Below, in pieces: positions 1-8,397 of a DNA stretch of 64,000 nucleotides (positions are counted from its first letter, which is position 1; each line of letters begins with the position of its first letter). Source of the DNA: Roseivirga ehrenbergii (GTDB lineage: Bacteria > Bacteroidota > Bacteroidia > Cytophagales > Cyclobacteriaceae); the NCBI RefSeq assembly GCF_001593005.1, contig NZ_LQZQ01000049.1:1-64000 (forward strand), read 5' to 3'. A program made the position numbers and the translations under genes. The notes under the pieces are model-generated. The model searched no databases. It was not told the origin of the DNA and was given only the letters and a program-made list of their open reading frames with translations.

Positions 1-3000
1 ACTAAACGAAGTCTTGTCAACGGTTAATGTAAGATTACAGTTATCTGAAGAACCATTGTCTATCTGAGCGGCTGTAATATTAGCATTTCCATTAGCATCA
101 AGGGCTACTGTAATGTCTTTTGCAAGAACGGTAGGGGTGATGTCGTCAACAATAGTTACTACAGATGTTTTTGTAGTGGTATTGCCATGACTATCTGTTA
201 CGGTTAATGTTACCGTATTCTCACCTAGGTCATTACAGTCAAAATCTGCCTTATTAATTTCGATTGACTCAGGATCGCATGAACCAGTTCCTGTAGAAAC
301 AGTACATGAGGAGATATCCATATTGAAGTCACCACCAACTGATTGGCCCTGCCCGTTGGTATAGAAGAACCAACCTGACATTCCGTAGTTACCATTTTTG
401 TCGTTAGCAGCTTGACCTACTTGGAAACCATAGTTATAATTTCCTGGCATGTGAGTAATTGTTTTCACTTGTCCAGTATTATTACCTCCACCAGTAAAGG
501 TAGAAGGTATGGTAGTGCTCATTTGATAGTAAGACCAATCTTTATAGTTGTTTCCAACAATATTGGCGTCTCCTTTCCAACTTCTTCCTAATGCAGACCA
601 TTCAGTCCAATTTCTCTTTTGGTCAAGGTTGAGCTGAGCTACCCAAATATCATTTGGGTCGGATTTATTGACGATAGTACCAATAACCATAGCGGTACCA
701 TCTGCGTATTGAACTAATTGGCCACCATTTGCATCGAATTTGAAATCGATCCAATTATTATCGTTAGGGTAGTAATTTTTGAATGATACAGCATGGTTAC
801 TGTATCCGTCATAAGGTACCACTGTACAAATTTCAACAGCGTTATCGATTAAATCACTAGCGCTTATTGAGGCATTTCCACTAGCATCTAGTGATACTGT
901 TATGTTATTTGTTACAACTTCAGGCGCATTGTTATTTATGACAGTAACAATTGCAGACGCTGATGCAGAGTTTCCACTTGCGTCAGTACCAGTTAAGGTA
1001 ACTGTTTGCGGTCCTTCATCTGAACAATCGAAAGCGAATTTATCAATTGACAGAGTAATGTCACAATTATCGAAAGAGCCATTATCGACCTGCGCAGCTG
1101 TTATGCTGGCATTTCCGTTGGCATCAAGTGTTACGGAAATGTTCTTAGTGATAATGGTTGGAGCAGTGTTGTCAGTTACAGTAATTGTTACCGACTTGGT
1201 GCTAACATTTCCATTGGTGTCTGTAGCAGTTACGGTTACAGTGTTGTCACCAAGATTTGAACAATCGAAATTCACCTTACTTAGTTCAATTGTGGCGATT
1301 CCACAGTTATCTGTTGTGCCGTTATCTACTTGATTACTAGTAATGGAGGCATTTCCGTTCGCATTAAGTGCTACTGTTAAGTTCTGAGTAATAATGGTTG
1401 GAGCGGTGTTATCTACAATGGTTACCGTAGCAGGAGCCGAAGCAGAGTTTCCACTAGGATCCGTACCTGTTAAAGTAACCGTTTGAGTCCCAACCTGATT
1501 ACAGTCAAATGATAGTTTGTCAATTGATAAAGTAATACCACAGTTGTCATAAGATCCACTGTCAACTTGCGCTGCAGTAAGGCTTACGTTTCCATTAGCA
1601 TCGAGTGGAAGCGTAATGTTCTTTGTAATAATAGTAGGAGCGGTATTGTCAGTAATAGTTACTGTAGCAGTTTTAGAAGTAGTGTTTCCGCTTGCATCAG
1701 TAGCCGTCAATATTACCGTTTGAGTACCAACATCTGAACAACCGAAAGAAGTTTTATCAAGGGAAAGTGTGACACCACAAACATCAGAAGAGCCATTGTC
1801 TATTTGTGCAGGGGTAATTGCTGCATTTCCGTTGGCGTCTAAATTTACCGTGATGTTTTTTGTACTTACTGTTGGAGGTGTGATGTCATTTATAGTAACA
1901 ATAGCTGTTTTAGAAGTTGAATTTCCACTAGCATCAGAAACAGTAACGGTAACTATATTCTGCCCGATATTAGAGCAGTCAAAATCAGTAATGTCTACAC
2001 TGACTTCAGTGATAGAACAATTGTCTTTAGTACAGGTTGCTTCTTGATAGTATTGTGCAGGAATAAATCTAGCAGTTTCACCAGCTCCAGGTACAAATCC
2101 ACCTCCGAAGCCTCCATCGCCAAATCCTCCATCGCCAAACCCACCATTATCAATGTCTATAACAGCATCGTCACAAAGCACAAGTAGGTCAAGCGCATCC
2201 GCAATAGATGCTTGACCAAATTCATCAAGATTTAAAGATATATTTTTGGTGACTACAGTAGGGGCGGTATTGTCAACTACATTCACATTAGCTGTAGCAG
2301 TTTTTGTATTTCCACTGTTATCAGTTACAATCAACGTTACTTCGTTGAAACCGAGATTTGAACAGTCAAAGGTTGTTTTATTTAATGATAAGCTAATTGT
2401 TCCACAAGCATCGCTTGATCCATTATTTATCATTTGAGGTGTGATTGTGGCAATACCGTTAGCATCTAAGGCTACCGTTATATTTTTAGCTTTTGCAACA
2501 GGAAAGGTATTATCCCTGATATAAACTATTGCAGTTGCCGTGGTAACGTTTCCACTTTGATCTGTAACAGTAGCTGTAACAATGTTTTCTCCAATATTGG
2601 AACAATCGAAAGTTTTTTTACTTATCACATAAGAGGCAATTGAGCAGTTGTCCGATGTACAAGGTTTTGCAAAGAAAAAATCTTCTCCACCTTCATTTGG
2701 TGCAACTATACTTTCTATAGTTCCATCAGCATTTAGTGAATTTGGACCATATAAGCTTGAAATACCTCCAGTGCTACAATTAAAATCTAGTACATCGTTT
2801 GCCGATATGGTGACTGTTCCATTCATCAGCGTACGGATTACATTTTTCGTTACAACAACAGGAGGTGTAACATCCTTAATATTAATGTCAACTTGCTGAG
2901 TGCATGTTTCACCAAACTGATCGGTTGAAGTGATTGTAATAGTATTTAACCCTAAGTTTGAGCAGTCGAAGGTAGTTTGACTTGCTGTGTGATTGACTAC

Positions 3001-3720
3001 TCTTTGTACCTGAGCAAGGTCAAGGTTGAAATCTCCTTGGTGATAATTTTGTCCATCTAATGAATAACTGAACCAACCCGATAGTCCAAAACCTGAATTC
3101 TTGTTATTCGCAGCCGTACCAACCTGAAAACCGAAATTATAGTTAGCCGGCATGTGTGTAATCTCTACCGTCTTACCTGAGTTCCCTGATAACCCTATTA
3201 TGGTACTTGTAAGATTTGGGTTTTCTATATAATATGACCAATTCGTATAGTTATTTCCAATTAAGCCAGACTCATCTTTGTAGGTTCTACCTAAACCACT
3301 CCATTGTGCCCAGTTAGACTTACTAGATAGGTAAAGATTAACTTCCCATTGGTCTAAGGGATTTCCTGTATTCGTTAAAGTTCCTTTAAGGGTAGCGGTT
3401 CCATCTGCATTTTCAATAAATGAAGCTCCAGCACTAAAAACAAAATCTGTGGTACTTGAAGGAAATGGATTATTGCTTAACCACATTGCATGACCATCAC
3501 CAACCGCAGCAGTCGGAGTGTACGGAGTAGATGTGAAACAGTCATTTAAGTTAAGGGAGGCCAAATTAAGTGAAGCATTTCCAGTTGAATTCAAGTTAAG
3601 TACTGGGGTAACTTGAGCATTGGCTGAAATAAACAAAGAAAACCAACACACAAGTGTTAGTAATCCCTTCTTCAAATTAAAAGCACTCCTGATGACAGGA
3701 TGGAGTACAGATTTTAACAT
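1..3720 (-). CDS. Giant secreted HYR/Ig-like repeat surface protein, C-terminus beyond window
   Basis: Seen: an uninterrupted leftward frame from ATG at 3720 to the window edge (1240 residues, no stop). Residues 1-35 form a signal peptide (KK, hydrophobic stretch, ANA|Q). A module of about 170 residues (about 60-233; W/Y/G-rich, with THMP, NYNFGFQVG and GWFSYS) is followed by repeats of about 80 residues. Each repeat has NTAPT..TKNI, LDANGNA.IT, DNC and FDCS..G. The FDCS motifs sit near residues 249, 370, 450, 580, 660, 740, 820, 900 and 1162. A second copy of the W/Y-rich module occupies about 963-1140. The two recurring cysteines per repeat probably form a disulfide. Known: such HYR/Ig-like arrays are cell-surface or secreted proteins in Bacteroidota, usually exported by the type IX system. 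The C-terminal sorting domain is not visible, so T9SS export is inference. Adhesion or matrix function is likely but unproven. Confidence 0.85.
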   Translation of the reverse strand, partial: MLKSVLHPVIRSAFNLKKGLLTLVCWFSLFISANAQVTPVLNLNSTGNASLNLASLNLNDCFTSTPYTPTAAVGDGHAMWLSNNPFPSSTTDFVFSAGASFIENADGTATLKGTLTNTGNPLDQWEVNLYLSSKSNWAQWSGLGRTYKDESGLIGNNYTNWSYYIENPNLTSTIIGLSGNSGKTVEITHMPANYNFGFQVGTAANNKNSGFGLSGWFSYSLDGQNYHQGDFNLDLAQVQRVVNHTASQTTFDCSNLGLNTITITSTDQFGETCTQQVDINIKDVTPPVVVTKNVIRTLMNGTVTISANDVLDFNCSTGGISSLYGPNSLNADGTIESIVAPNEGGEDFFFAKPCTSDNCSIASYVISKKTFDCSNIGENIVTATVTDQSGNVTTATAIVYIRDNTFPVAKAKNITVALDANGIATITPQMINNGSSDACGTISLSLNKTTFDCSNLGFNEVTLIVTDNSGNTKTATANVNVVDNTAPTVVTKNISLNLDEFGQASIADALDLLVLCDDAVIDIDNGGFGDGGFGDGGFGGGFVPGAGETARFIPAQYYQEATCTKDNCSITEVSVDITDFDCSNIGQNIVTVTVSDASGNSTSKTAIVTINDITPPTVSTKNITVNLDANGNAAITPAQIDNGSSDVCGVTLSLDKTSFGCSDVGTQTVILTATDASGNTTSKTATVTITDNTAPTIITKNITLPLDANGNVSLTAAQVDSGSYDNCGITLSIDKLSFDCNQVGTQTVTLTGTDPSGNSASAPATVTIVDNTAPTIITQNLTVALNANGNASITSNQVDNGTTDNCGIATIELSKVNFDCSNLGDNTVTVTATDTNGNVSTKSVTITVTDNTAPTIITKNISVTLDANGNASITAAQVDNGSFDNCDITLSIDKFAFDCSDEGPQTVTLTGTDASGNSASASAIVTVINNNAPEVVTNNITVSLDASGNASISASDLIDNAVEICTVVPYDGYSNHAVSFKNYYPNDNNWIDFKFDANGGQLVQYADGTAMVIGTIVNKSDPNDIWVAQLNLDQKRNWTEWSALGRSWKGDANIVGNNYKDWSYYQMSTTIPSTFTGGGNNTGQVKTITHMPGNYNYGFQVGQAANDKNGNYGMSGWFFYTNGQGQSVGGDFNMDISSCTVSTGTGSCDPESIEINKADFDCNDLGENTVTLTVTDSHGNTTTKTSVVTIVDDITPTVLAKDITVALDANGNANITAAQIDNGSSDNCNLTLTVDKTSFS
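900..2000 (-). repeat. Tandem 240-bp (80-aa) coding repeats of the surface protein
   Basis: Within the surface-protein gene the FDCS-encoding positions fall near 1980, 1740, 1500, 1262 and 1020, a nearly constant 240-bp period. Neighbouring units differ at many positions, so this is an old diverged array and not a fresh slippage product. The unit at about 2050-2400 is interrupted by a Gly/Phe/Asp-rich insertion at about 2095-2150, built of short direct repeats. Confidence 0.8.
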
Positions 3721-3852
3721 TTTATACACACGTTTTGGTTAAAAGCAATCTTTGTTTTTTTCTCCTCGTTAATGCATAGGCCAGTTTTTAAGAACATACA
3801 CACATTTATGTTTGACCAAGCTTGAGGTGAAAGAGATTAAGTGAAAGGAATG

Positions 3853-3860
3853 CAAATATA
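3853..3860 (-). promoter_or_regulatory. Candidate -7 box (TATATTTG) of the surface-protein gene
   Basis: On the minus strand the sequence TATATTTG matches the Bacteroidota -7 consensus TAnnTTTG. I see no good -33 TTTG at the expected spacing. Use of this site would give a leader of about 125 nt before the ATG at 3720. Confidence 0.35.
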
Positions 3861-4032
3861 TAAAAATACGTACAATGTATACGGTATTTTGTTATTTAAA
3901 TACATTTAACAGCTTGAAGGTCAGAATTGTCGGGTATGATATACTCTCAGTAAGTTTGCTTTTTGACTTCTGATTTTGCCATATCCTTATTCAGCCGTTT
4001 ATTTCTATTAATCCCTGTTTTTCAAATTCTTT

Positions 4033-4053
4033 CAACCCTTCTTACAAGGGTTG
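4033..4053 (-). terminator. Hairpin downstream of the MscS-like gene
   Basis: Perfect 8-bp inverted repeat (CAACCCTT / AAGGGTTG, 5-nt loop) 24 bp after the stop codon at 4078. No clear T tract follows on the minus strand, so termination is uncertain. Confidence 0.35.
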
Positions 4054-4077
4054 CGATACTTTAATTAATGGTTTCTA

Positions 4078-4629
4078 TTAAGCAGTTTCTCTAACTTCAA
4101 TGAATGCTTCTTTACTAATAGGCATTTTAAAGCCCTTTTCAATGAGGTACTTATGTAGTGCTGTTTCTAATTTGTAGTCGAGCTCTAAAAAATGATCTAA
4201 CAAGCACCAAGGGGTAACTTTCAGTTCAACAGAGTTCTCATGTAGTTTGATTACCTCTATTCTTGATTTAGGAGATTTTAAAATACTGGTTTGTTCTTTA
4301 AGAAAAGCGTAAATGGTTTCTTTTACCAAGGCCATATTTTCTGAATAACAAACATTAAGCTTCAACTCTAACCTGATGATATTTTTATCACTTAAGTTAT
4401 TTAATGTGCCTAATAAGAATTGAGAATTGTCAACTAAAACCTTTTCGCCATCAATAGTTTTAATTTCGCTATTGATCCAGTTGCTAGATGTTACTGAACC
4501 TATTTCACCATCAATTTCGATAAAGTCACCTGTTTTAAACGGCTTTACTGTCTTTAAGAAGATACCTCCTGAAAGATTAAGTATAGACGTTAAAAAAGGT
4601 GCTTTCATTTTGTTGCTGATGGTTCTCAT
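4078..4629 (-). CDS. MscS-family domain protein lacking the membrane region
   Basis: 183 residues. Residues about 20-45 (LSGGIFLKTVKPFKTGDFIE) match the end of the pore helix and start of the beta domain of small-conductance mechanosensitive channels. The beta domain (VLVDNSQFLLGTLNNLS) and the C-terminal alpha/beta domain follow. Known: MscS subunits have at least three membrane helices before this point; here the protein starts inside the equivalent of TM3. Upstream in frame there are only about 33 codons to a stop (near 4730), with no ATG and no hydrophobic helix. It is therefore either an N-terminally truncated remnant or a soluble domain protein. There is no frameshifted upstream half: the region to 4800 is too short for one. 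Function as a channel on its own is unlikely. Confidence 0.6.
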   Translation of the reverse strand: MRTISNKMKAPFLTSILNLSGGIFLKTVKPFKTGDFIEIDGEIGSVTSSNWINSEIKTIDGEKVLVDNSQFLLGTLNNLSDKNIIRLELKLNVCYSENMALVKETIYAFLKEQTSILKSPKSRIEVIKLHENSVELKVTPWCLLDHFLELDYKLETALHKYLIEKGFKMPISKEAFIEVRETA

Positions 4630-4670
4630 AAGTGATACTTTGATGAAAGTAGTTTCAATCTCTGTACCAA

Positions 4671-4686
4671 ATACACATATGTGTAT
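4671..4686. promoter_or_regulatory. Perfect 16-bp palindrome upstream of the MscS-like gene
   Basis: ATACACATATGTGTAT is its own reverse complement. A half copy (ATACACATA) recurs at 4701-4709. It lies about 40-55 bp before the ATG of the MscS-like gene, a plausible operator position; no regulator is known. Confidence 0.35.
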
Positions 4687-4799
4687 GTATACCCTACCAG
4701 ATACACATAAATTTATTAGGTATTTCTCTTAGCGTGCAGGAGCATCCCATTTTGGGAGTAAAAAGTGGCTGTTGGGAATAAGTAAATTCTGTAGGTGGC

Positions 4800-7163
4800 T
4801 TAATGCAAAGCTATTTTATCAATGATAATCACTCCTTTAGAACTCTTGTCAAATACAAAACGCACTTTTCTCAAAGCGTCAAGATTGAACTCTGGTGATT
4901 TAGCATTTAACATTTCATTATTAATAAAGAAGGTGTTGTAAACGGCTTCAGAAGTTTTGGTGGATTGAAGACTAGGGTTTTTTAGAACGTCAACTGTAAG
5001 TTGTCTTTGTAAATAACTGTATTCACTTAAGGTAAGCTGTACTGTGTGGCCAGCATCATCTGTGAGTAGGATACTGAAGTTAATAGGCTCTGGTGCCTTT
5101 TCGTCATCATCGTCTTTTTCACTTTCTTCTGTTTCCTCATCGTTCTGATTTGAATTGTTTTTGTCATTGTCCGATTCATTATTCTCGTTCGAATTTTCGT
5201 CAGCTTTCTTTTTATCTCTGTCTTTATCTGGGTAAGAGTTTTCTTTAGATTCGGCCAATTCGAAAGTAAGTGCGGTTGATTGCGGTAGTTTTTGTTGATC
5301 GCCAACAGAAAATTCAATCCAAGCGGTTTGACTTTCATAAGCTAGACTGTCCCAACCTACATATACAGCTTGAGTTGCCTTGTTACCCCATTTCATACCT
5401 ACCAACTGTTCTCTCCAAACGGTTAGGTTTTCGGAGGTTACTTTTCCTCCACTTGAGTTAGTGGTAAGGTCTAAGTCTTCTTCGAAATCGGCAATGACTT
5501 TCCAATTTGATGATTCGTATTGGTTGAGGTAAATAGTAGGGGGGAGCCAATTGTTACCGCTTCGATGGTCTTTAAATAAAACTTCATATTCTTTTTTGCC
5601 TTGCAATGTGGCTTGCAAGAATGCACTTATATATACTTTACCAATTTCCAATTGATCTTCCATTGGTAACAATGCTTTTTTATTTAGAAGAGAACCATAG
5701 GGTTGCCCTGAATCTGAATTGCCCCACGTGGTATTGAATTGTCCATGATTTGCACCATATATATAGATAGCCGATTTGAAATGATATAGTGAATCGGTGA
5801 ATTTGACTCTTTCGTATTGTCTTAAGCCTGAAAACGACTGAACGTCTCCATCATTTGCGCCATGAAGCACCAAGTAGTTTACATTTTCTAATGGCGTTTG
5901 AGTTTCTCCTGGTTTGTATTGACCATCTACAGGAGCAATAGCTACAACAGATTTTATATTAAAGTCGAAGTCGAATTTTTGCTTGGCGTCATCCGGATAG
6001 AACTGTAACTTGTTGAAGAAGCCTGCAATTGCGGCTGCTTCGCCACCCCGCGAATGCCCCATTACGGCAATATTTTCTAGGTCAACTTTATTTTGAAAAA
6101 TATTGTCACTTTCATCATTCCACTTTCTCCAGTATTTCAAGTGCTCTAAAAGCAACCAGCCACGAGCATCATTTTCCTCATCCAAGCCATCACCAAACAT
6201 GTCTTTCCACGAGCTGTTAATGAAATTTTCATCTACACTCACCATTATCATTCCTTGGCTGGCCAGCAGTTTTCCTAAGTATTCATAGCCGGGGTCTGAA
6301 AAATCTTCCATGCCATGATTGCCATGGACAATTAATGCTAGAGGAAAAGGTCCATCTCCTTCAGGATACCAAACTCGCCCATTTATAGGAAGTGCCTCTT
6401 CATTGAACCCCCAAAAGCGAGTGCGTAGTTTTCCTGCAAAACCTTCCCAATTATCTAATAAACGAGATCCGTCTACTGAATCCGTGACAATCGTGACTTC
6501 TTCTGCAAACTCTTTTCGCTGTTTGTCATTTCCGCTACCATAAGTGAGGTAAGCAACCTGATATTCGCCTTCTAAGGCAGGATTTGGGGCTTGAATTAAT
6601 GGGGCTTTATAAGGTGAAGTTTGAGCTGCATCAATGTGCGCTATTTCTGGTAAACTCCCTGTGTCGAACAACCAAATAAGGCCCCAGACTAAGCCTGCTA
6701 AACCAATGAGGCTACCTAGGCTTGATACAATAAGTTGATAAATTGAAAGTTTGCTTCTGTTCTTTTTTGTTAATGAAAACAAACCCGCCCCCGCTAGTCC
6801 AGAAAAACCGATGACAAGCAAAGGGAATTTTATGGCTAAGCTATCTCCAAAAAGCATGGTGGTTAAAAAGAAAGCGCCTGGTAAAACCCATAAAAAACTC
6901 TTGGGTAATTTTTTAAGAATAAGCAGCAATAGAATTAAACTGGCGCTACACAGAAATGCAAGAAGCAGTCCGAGTGCTAAAGGAATTAGACCGATTGGTG
7001 TGCCTGATTCTAAGACAAACATGAACATTGCTCCTAAAACCCAAATTACCACTGCGGTTGTGGCGATGGCTTTGTTAGCGCCTTTCCAAGCAATTTCCCC
7101 GGGTGTTATTTTTAATAAGAAGGATTTAACTGCTCTGGAAATACGTTTGAAGAAATTGCGCAT
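4800..7163 (-). CDS. Membrane-anchored alpha/beta hydrolase with acidic Asn-rich tract
   Basis: 787 residues. The first about 165 residues hold about five hydrophobic segments separated by short basic loops, so the N-terminus is a polytopic membrane anchor. The hydrolase core follows: oxyanion strand ALIVHGNHG, then nucleophile elbow GHSRGG near residue 366, then a candidate acid (HGANDGD) and histidine (YGANHGQ). These fit a Ser-Asp-His triad of the chlorophyllase/dienelactone-hydrolase type. A strongly acidic Asn/Glu/Asp/Lys-rich linker (about residues 650-695) separates the core from a C-terminal beta-rich domain of about 90 residues. The substrate is unknown. It is monocistronic by spacing: 170 bp to the next leftward gene and 92 bp from the upstream one. 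Confidence 0.7.
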   Translation of the reverse strand: MRNFFKRISRAVKSFLLKITPGEIAWKGANKAIATTAVVIWVLGAMFMFVLESGTPIGLIPLALGLLLAFLCSASLILLLLILKKLPKSFLWVLPGAFFLTTMLFGDSLAIKFPLLVIGFSGLAGAGLFSLTKKNRSKLSIYQLIVSSLGSLIGLAGLVWGLIWLFDTGSLPEIAHIDAAQTSPYKAPLIQAPNPALEGEYQVAYLTYGSGNDKQRKEFAEEVTIVTDSVDGSRLLDNWEGFAGKLRTRFWGFNEEALPINGRVWYPEGDGPFPLALIVHGNHGMEDFSDPGYEYLGKLLASQGMIMVSVDENFINSSWKDMFGDGLDEENDARGWLLLEHLKYWRKWNDESDNIFQNKVDLENIAVMGHSRGGEAAAIAGFFNKLQFYPDDAKQKFDFDFNIKSVVAIAPVDGQYKPGETQTPLENVNYLVLHGANDGDVQSFSGLRQYERVKFTDSLYHFKSAIYIYGANHGQFNTTWGNSDSGQPYGSLLNKKALLPMEDQLEIGKVYISAFLQATLQGKKEYEVLFKDHRSGNNWLPPTIYLNQYESSNWKVIADFEEDLDLTTNSSGGKVTSENLTVWREQLVGMKWGNKATQAVYVGWDSLAYESQTAWIEFSVGDQQKLPQSTALTFELAESKENSYPDKDRDKKKADENSNENNESDNDKNNSNQNDEETEESEKDDDDEKAPEPINFSILLTDDAGHTVQLTLSEYSYLQRQLTVDVLKNPSLQSTKTSEAVYNTFFINNEMLNAKSPEFNLDALRKVRFVFDKSSKGVIIIDKIALH

Positions 7164-7255
7164 AACGAAATAAGGTTTCCAAAATCTACTTATAAATCGT
7201 TGATTATCAAATCGCTTAATTTATAAGTATAATCTGTTCTACCTTTAAATATAGC

Positions 7256-7669
7256 TCAAATGGTAGCAATACATTTGAGCTCAATAGCAATTGGGGTAGG
7301 GAGGGAGTTGATTTCAACAGTCGTTCGACATGGTTGATTATCTTTAAAGTATTCCGCGTAGATACGATTATAGGTTTTGAAATCAGCCTTCATGTTGGTC
7401 AGAAAAACGGTAACATCTACCAACTGATCCCAGCTGCTTCCAGAATCTTCCAGAATGAGCTTTACATTTTTGAAAACCGAATGACATTGCGCTTCAATAT
7501 CGTAAGTGAGAATATTACCTTCACCATCTAATTCAACCCCGGGGATGTTTTTTGTACCTCGTTCTCTTGGCCCAACGCCAGAAAGAAATAGGAGGTTACC
7601 TACTTTTCGCGCATGCGGATATAAGCCTACAGGCTCTGGTGCTCTATTTGAATTTAGCTTGTCACTCAT
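7256..7669 (-). CDS. RidA/YjgF-family deaminase, 2-aminomuconate deaminase-like
   Basis: 137 residues, the usual size for the RidA family. The N-terminus (NSNRAPEPVGLYPHARKVGN) and GVGPRERGTKNIPGV are far closer to 2-aminomuconate deaminases (AmnD/NbaF of kynurenine and nitrobenzoate breakdown) than to housekeeping RidA. Arg115 in PCRTTVEI corresponds to the substrate carboxylate-binding arginine of the family. Predicted reaction: hydrolytic removal of the amino group of 2-aminomuconate or a related enamine, releasing ammonia. It is the last gene of a leftward operon, 9 bp after the small unknown gene. No other kynurenine-pathway gene is in the window, so the specific substrate is inference; general enamine/imine deamination is the fallback. 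Confidence 0.75.
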   Translation of the reverse strand: MSDKLNSNRAPEPVGLYPHARKVGNLLFLSGVGPRERGTKNIPGVELDGEGNILTYDIEAQCHSVFKNVKLILEDSGSSWDQLVDVTVFLTNMKADFKTYNRIYAEYFKDNQPCRTTVEINSLPTPIAIELKCIATI

Positions 7670-7678
7670 AGTCTTTTG

Positions 7679-7954
7679 TTATTGTGGAACCCAAATGTGT
7701 TTGGCGGAAATGCTTTCTAATCTTGTAGGAATCGTAATCTTTTCATTCGATTTACAATAGAAAACAAAGCCTTTATATGAGGTGCTGTATTTATAAACGT
7801 CTTTAAAAAATAGTTTGCTCTGATGTTCAATTACCAAACCGTCATCCATCCTTGAAAGCATTCGGCCAAAATCATTGGCCTCGATTTTGATGATTGCGCC
7901 AGATGCTTTTATGGCTTGTTGAATAGCGGCTTGTGCTGCGGCTGCTGTACTCAT
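7679..7954 (-). CDS. Small conserved-looking hypothetical protein
   Basis: 91 residues, family not recognised. An Ala-rich N-terminal helix (STAAAAQAAIQQAIKASGA) precedes a compact beta-rich part with several aromatic residues and a single Cys. No signal peptide or membrane segment. Its ATG overlaps the stop of the upstream GNAT gene by 4 bp (ATGA), and it sits 9 bp before the RidA-like gene. It is therefore almost certainly translated as part of the pepP operon. Confidence 0.6.
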   Translation of the reverse strand: MSTAAAAQAAIQQAIKASGAIIKIEANDFGRMLSRMDDGLVIEHQSKLFFKDVYKYSTSYKGFVFYCKSNEKITIPTRLESISAKHIWVPQ

Positions 7955-8391
7955 TTTAAATGCTTTACAAGTTCAATGCGATAGTTCTCAAGTTCGTCTT
8001 TTGGTTTCACATTAAAAATATCGAAGCCATTTTTAAATGCGAAGATCAACATTGCCTTGTGTCGGTTTAATGTTTTAAAACGAATTTTGGAGTAGCCTTT
8101 ATTTAAGGCCCAACCTTCCATTTCGTTTGCCAAGGCTTTTGCTACGCCAAGTTTTCTGTATTCAGGCAAAACACCACCCAGCCAACTATAAAATGAACCG
8201 TCTTTGTGTTTGTGATAACCTACTTTGCAGCCTACTGTGGTACCATCAATTTTAGCCAATAATACGATATGGGCTTTATTCTTGATTTTGCCTTCATAGT
8301 AATCTGAATCCAACAAAGGATCAAATTCAGGAACACTTCCTAAGACCTTTAATGCCTCTGAAAGTGTTCCTTGATAAATTTCTATAGCCAT
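7951..8391 (-). CDS. GNAT-family N-acetyltransferase
   Basis: 146 residues, one GNAT domain. Acetyl-CoA-binding motif A is visible as GVLPEYRKLGVAKAL (about residues 73-87). It is preceded by the beta4 strand (YSWLGGV) and followed by KIRFKTLNRHKAMLIFAFKNGF, typical of motif B. Predicted to transfer an acetyl group from acetyl-CoA to an amine; the acceptor is unknown. Located 6 bp after pepP and overlapping the next gene by 4 bp. The setting with an aminopeptidase and a deaminase suggests amino-acid or peptide turnover. Confidence 0.75.
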   Translation of the reverse strand: MAIEIYQGTLSEALKVLGSVPEFDPLLDSDYYEGKIKNKAHIVLLAKIDGTTVGCKVGYHKHKDGSFYSWLGGVLPEYRKLGVAKALANEMEGWALNKGYSKIRFKTLNRHKAMLIFAFKNGFDIFNVKPKDELENYRIELVKHLK

Positions 8392-8397
8392 TTGAAA

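Larger units (their letters stand above)
3721..4077. other. Intergenic region 3721-4077: leader and promoter of the surface-protein gene
   Basis: AT-rich non-coding stretch between two leftward genes. It holds a candidate -7 box for the surface-protein gene (3853-3860) and, at the other end, an inverted repeat after the MscS-like gene (4033-4053). No small ORF with convincing coding character was seen. Confidence 0.5.

Noticed and set aside
902-2899. Several rightward open frames rich in Val, Thr, Ser and Leu
   Set aside because: They are the complement of the leftward surface-protein repeats; the regular Thr/Asn/Asp codons of the real gene leave the other strand open. They lack starts, signals or family features.
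5027-5338. 103-codon leftward frame rich in K, R and T
   Set aside because: Frame-shifted shadow of the acidic Asn-rich tract of the hydrolase gene.
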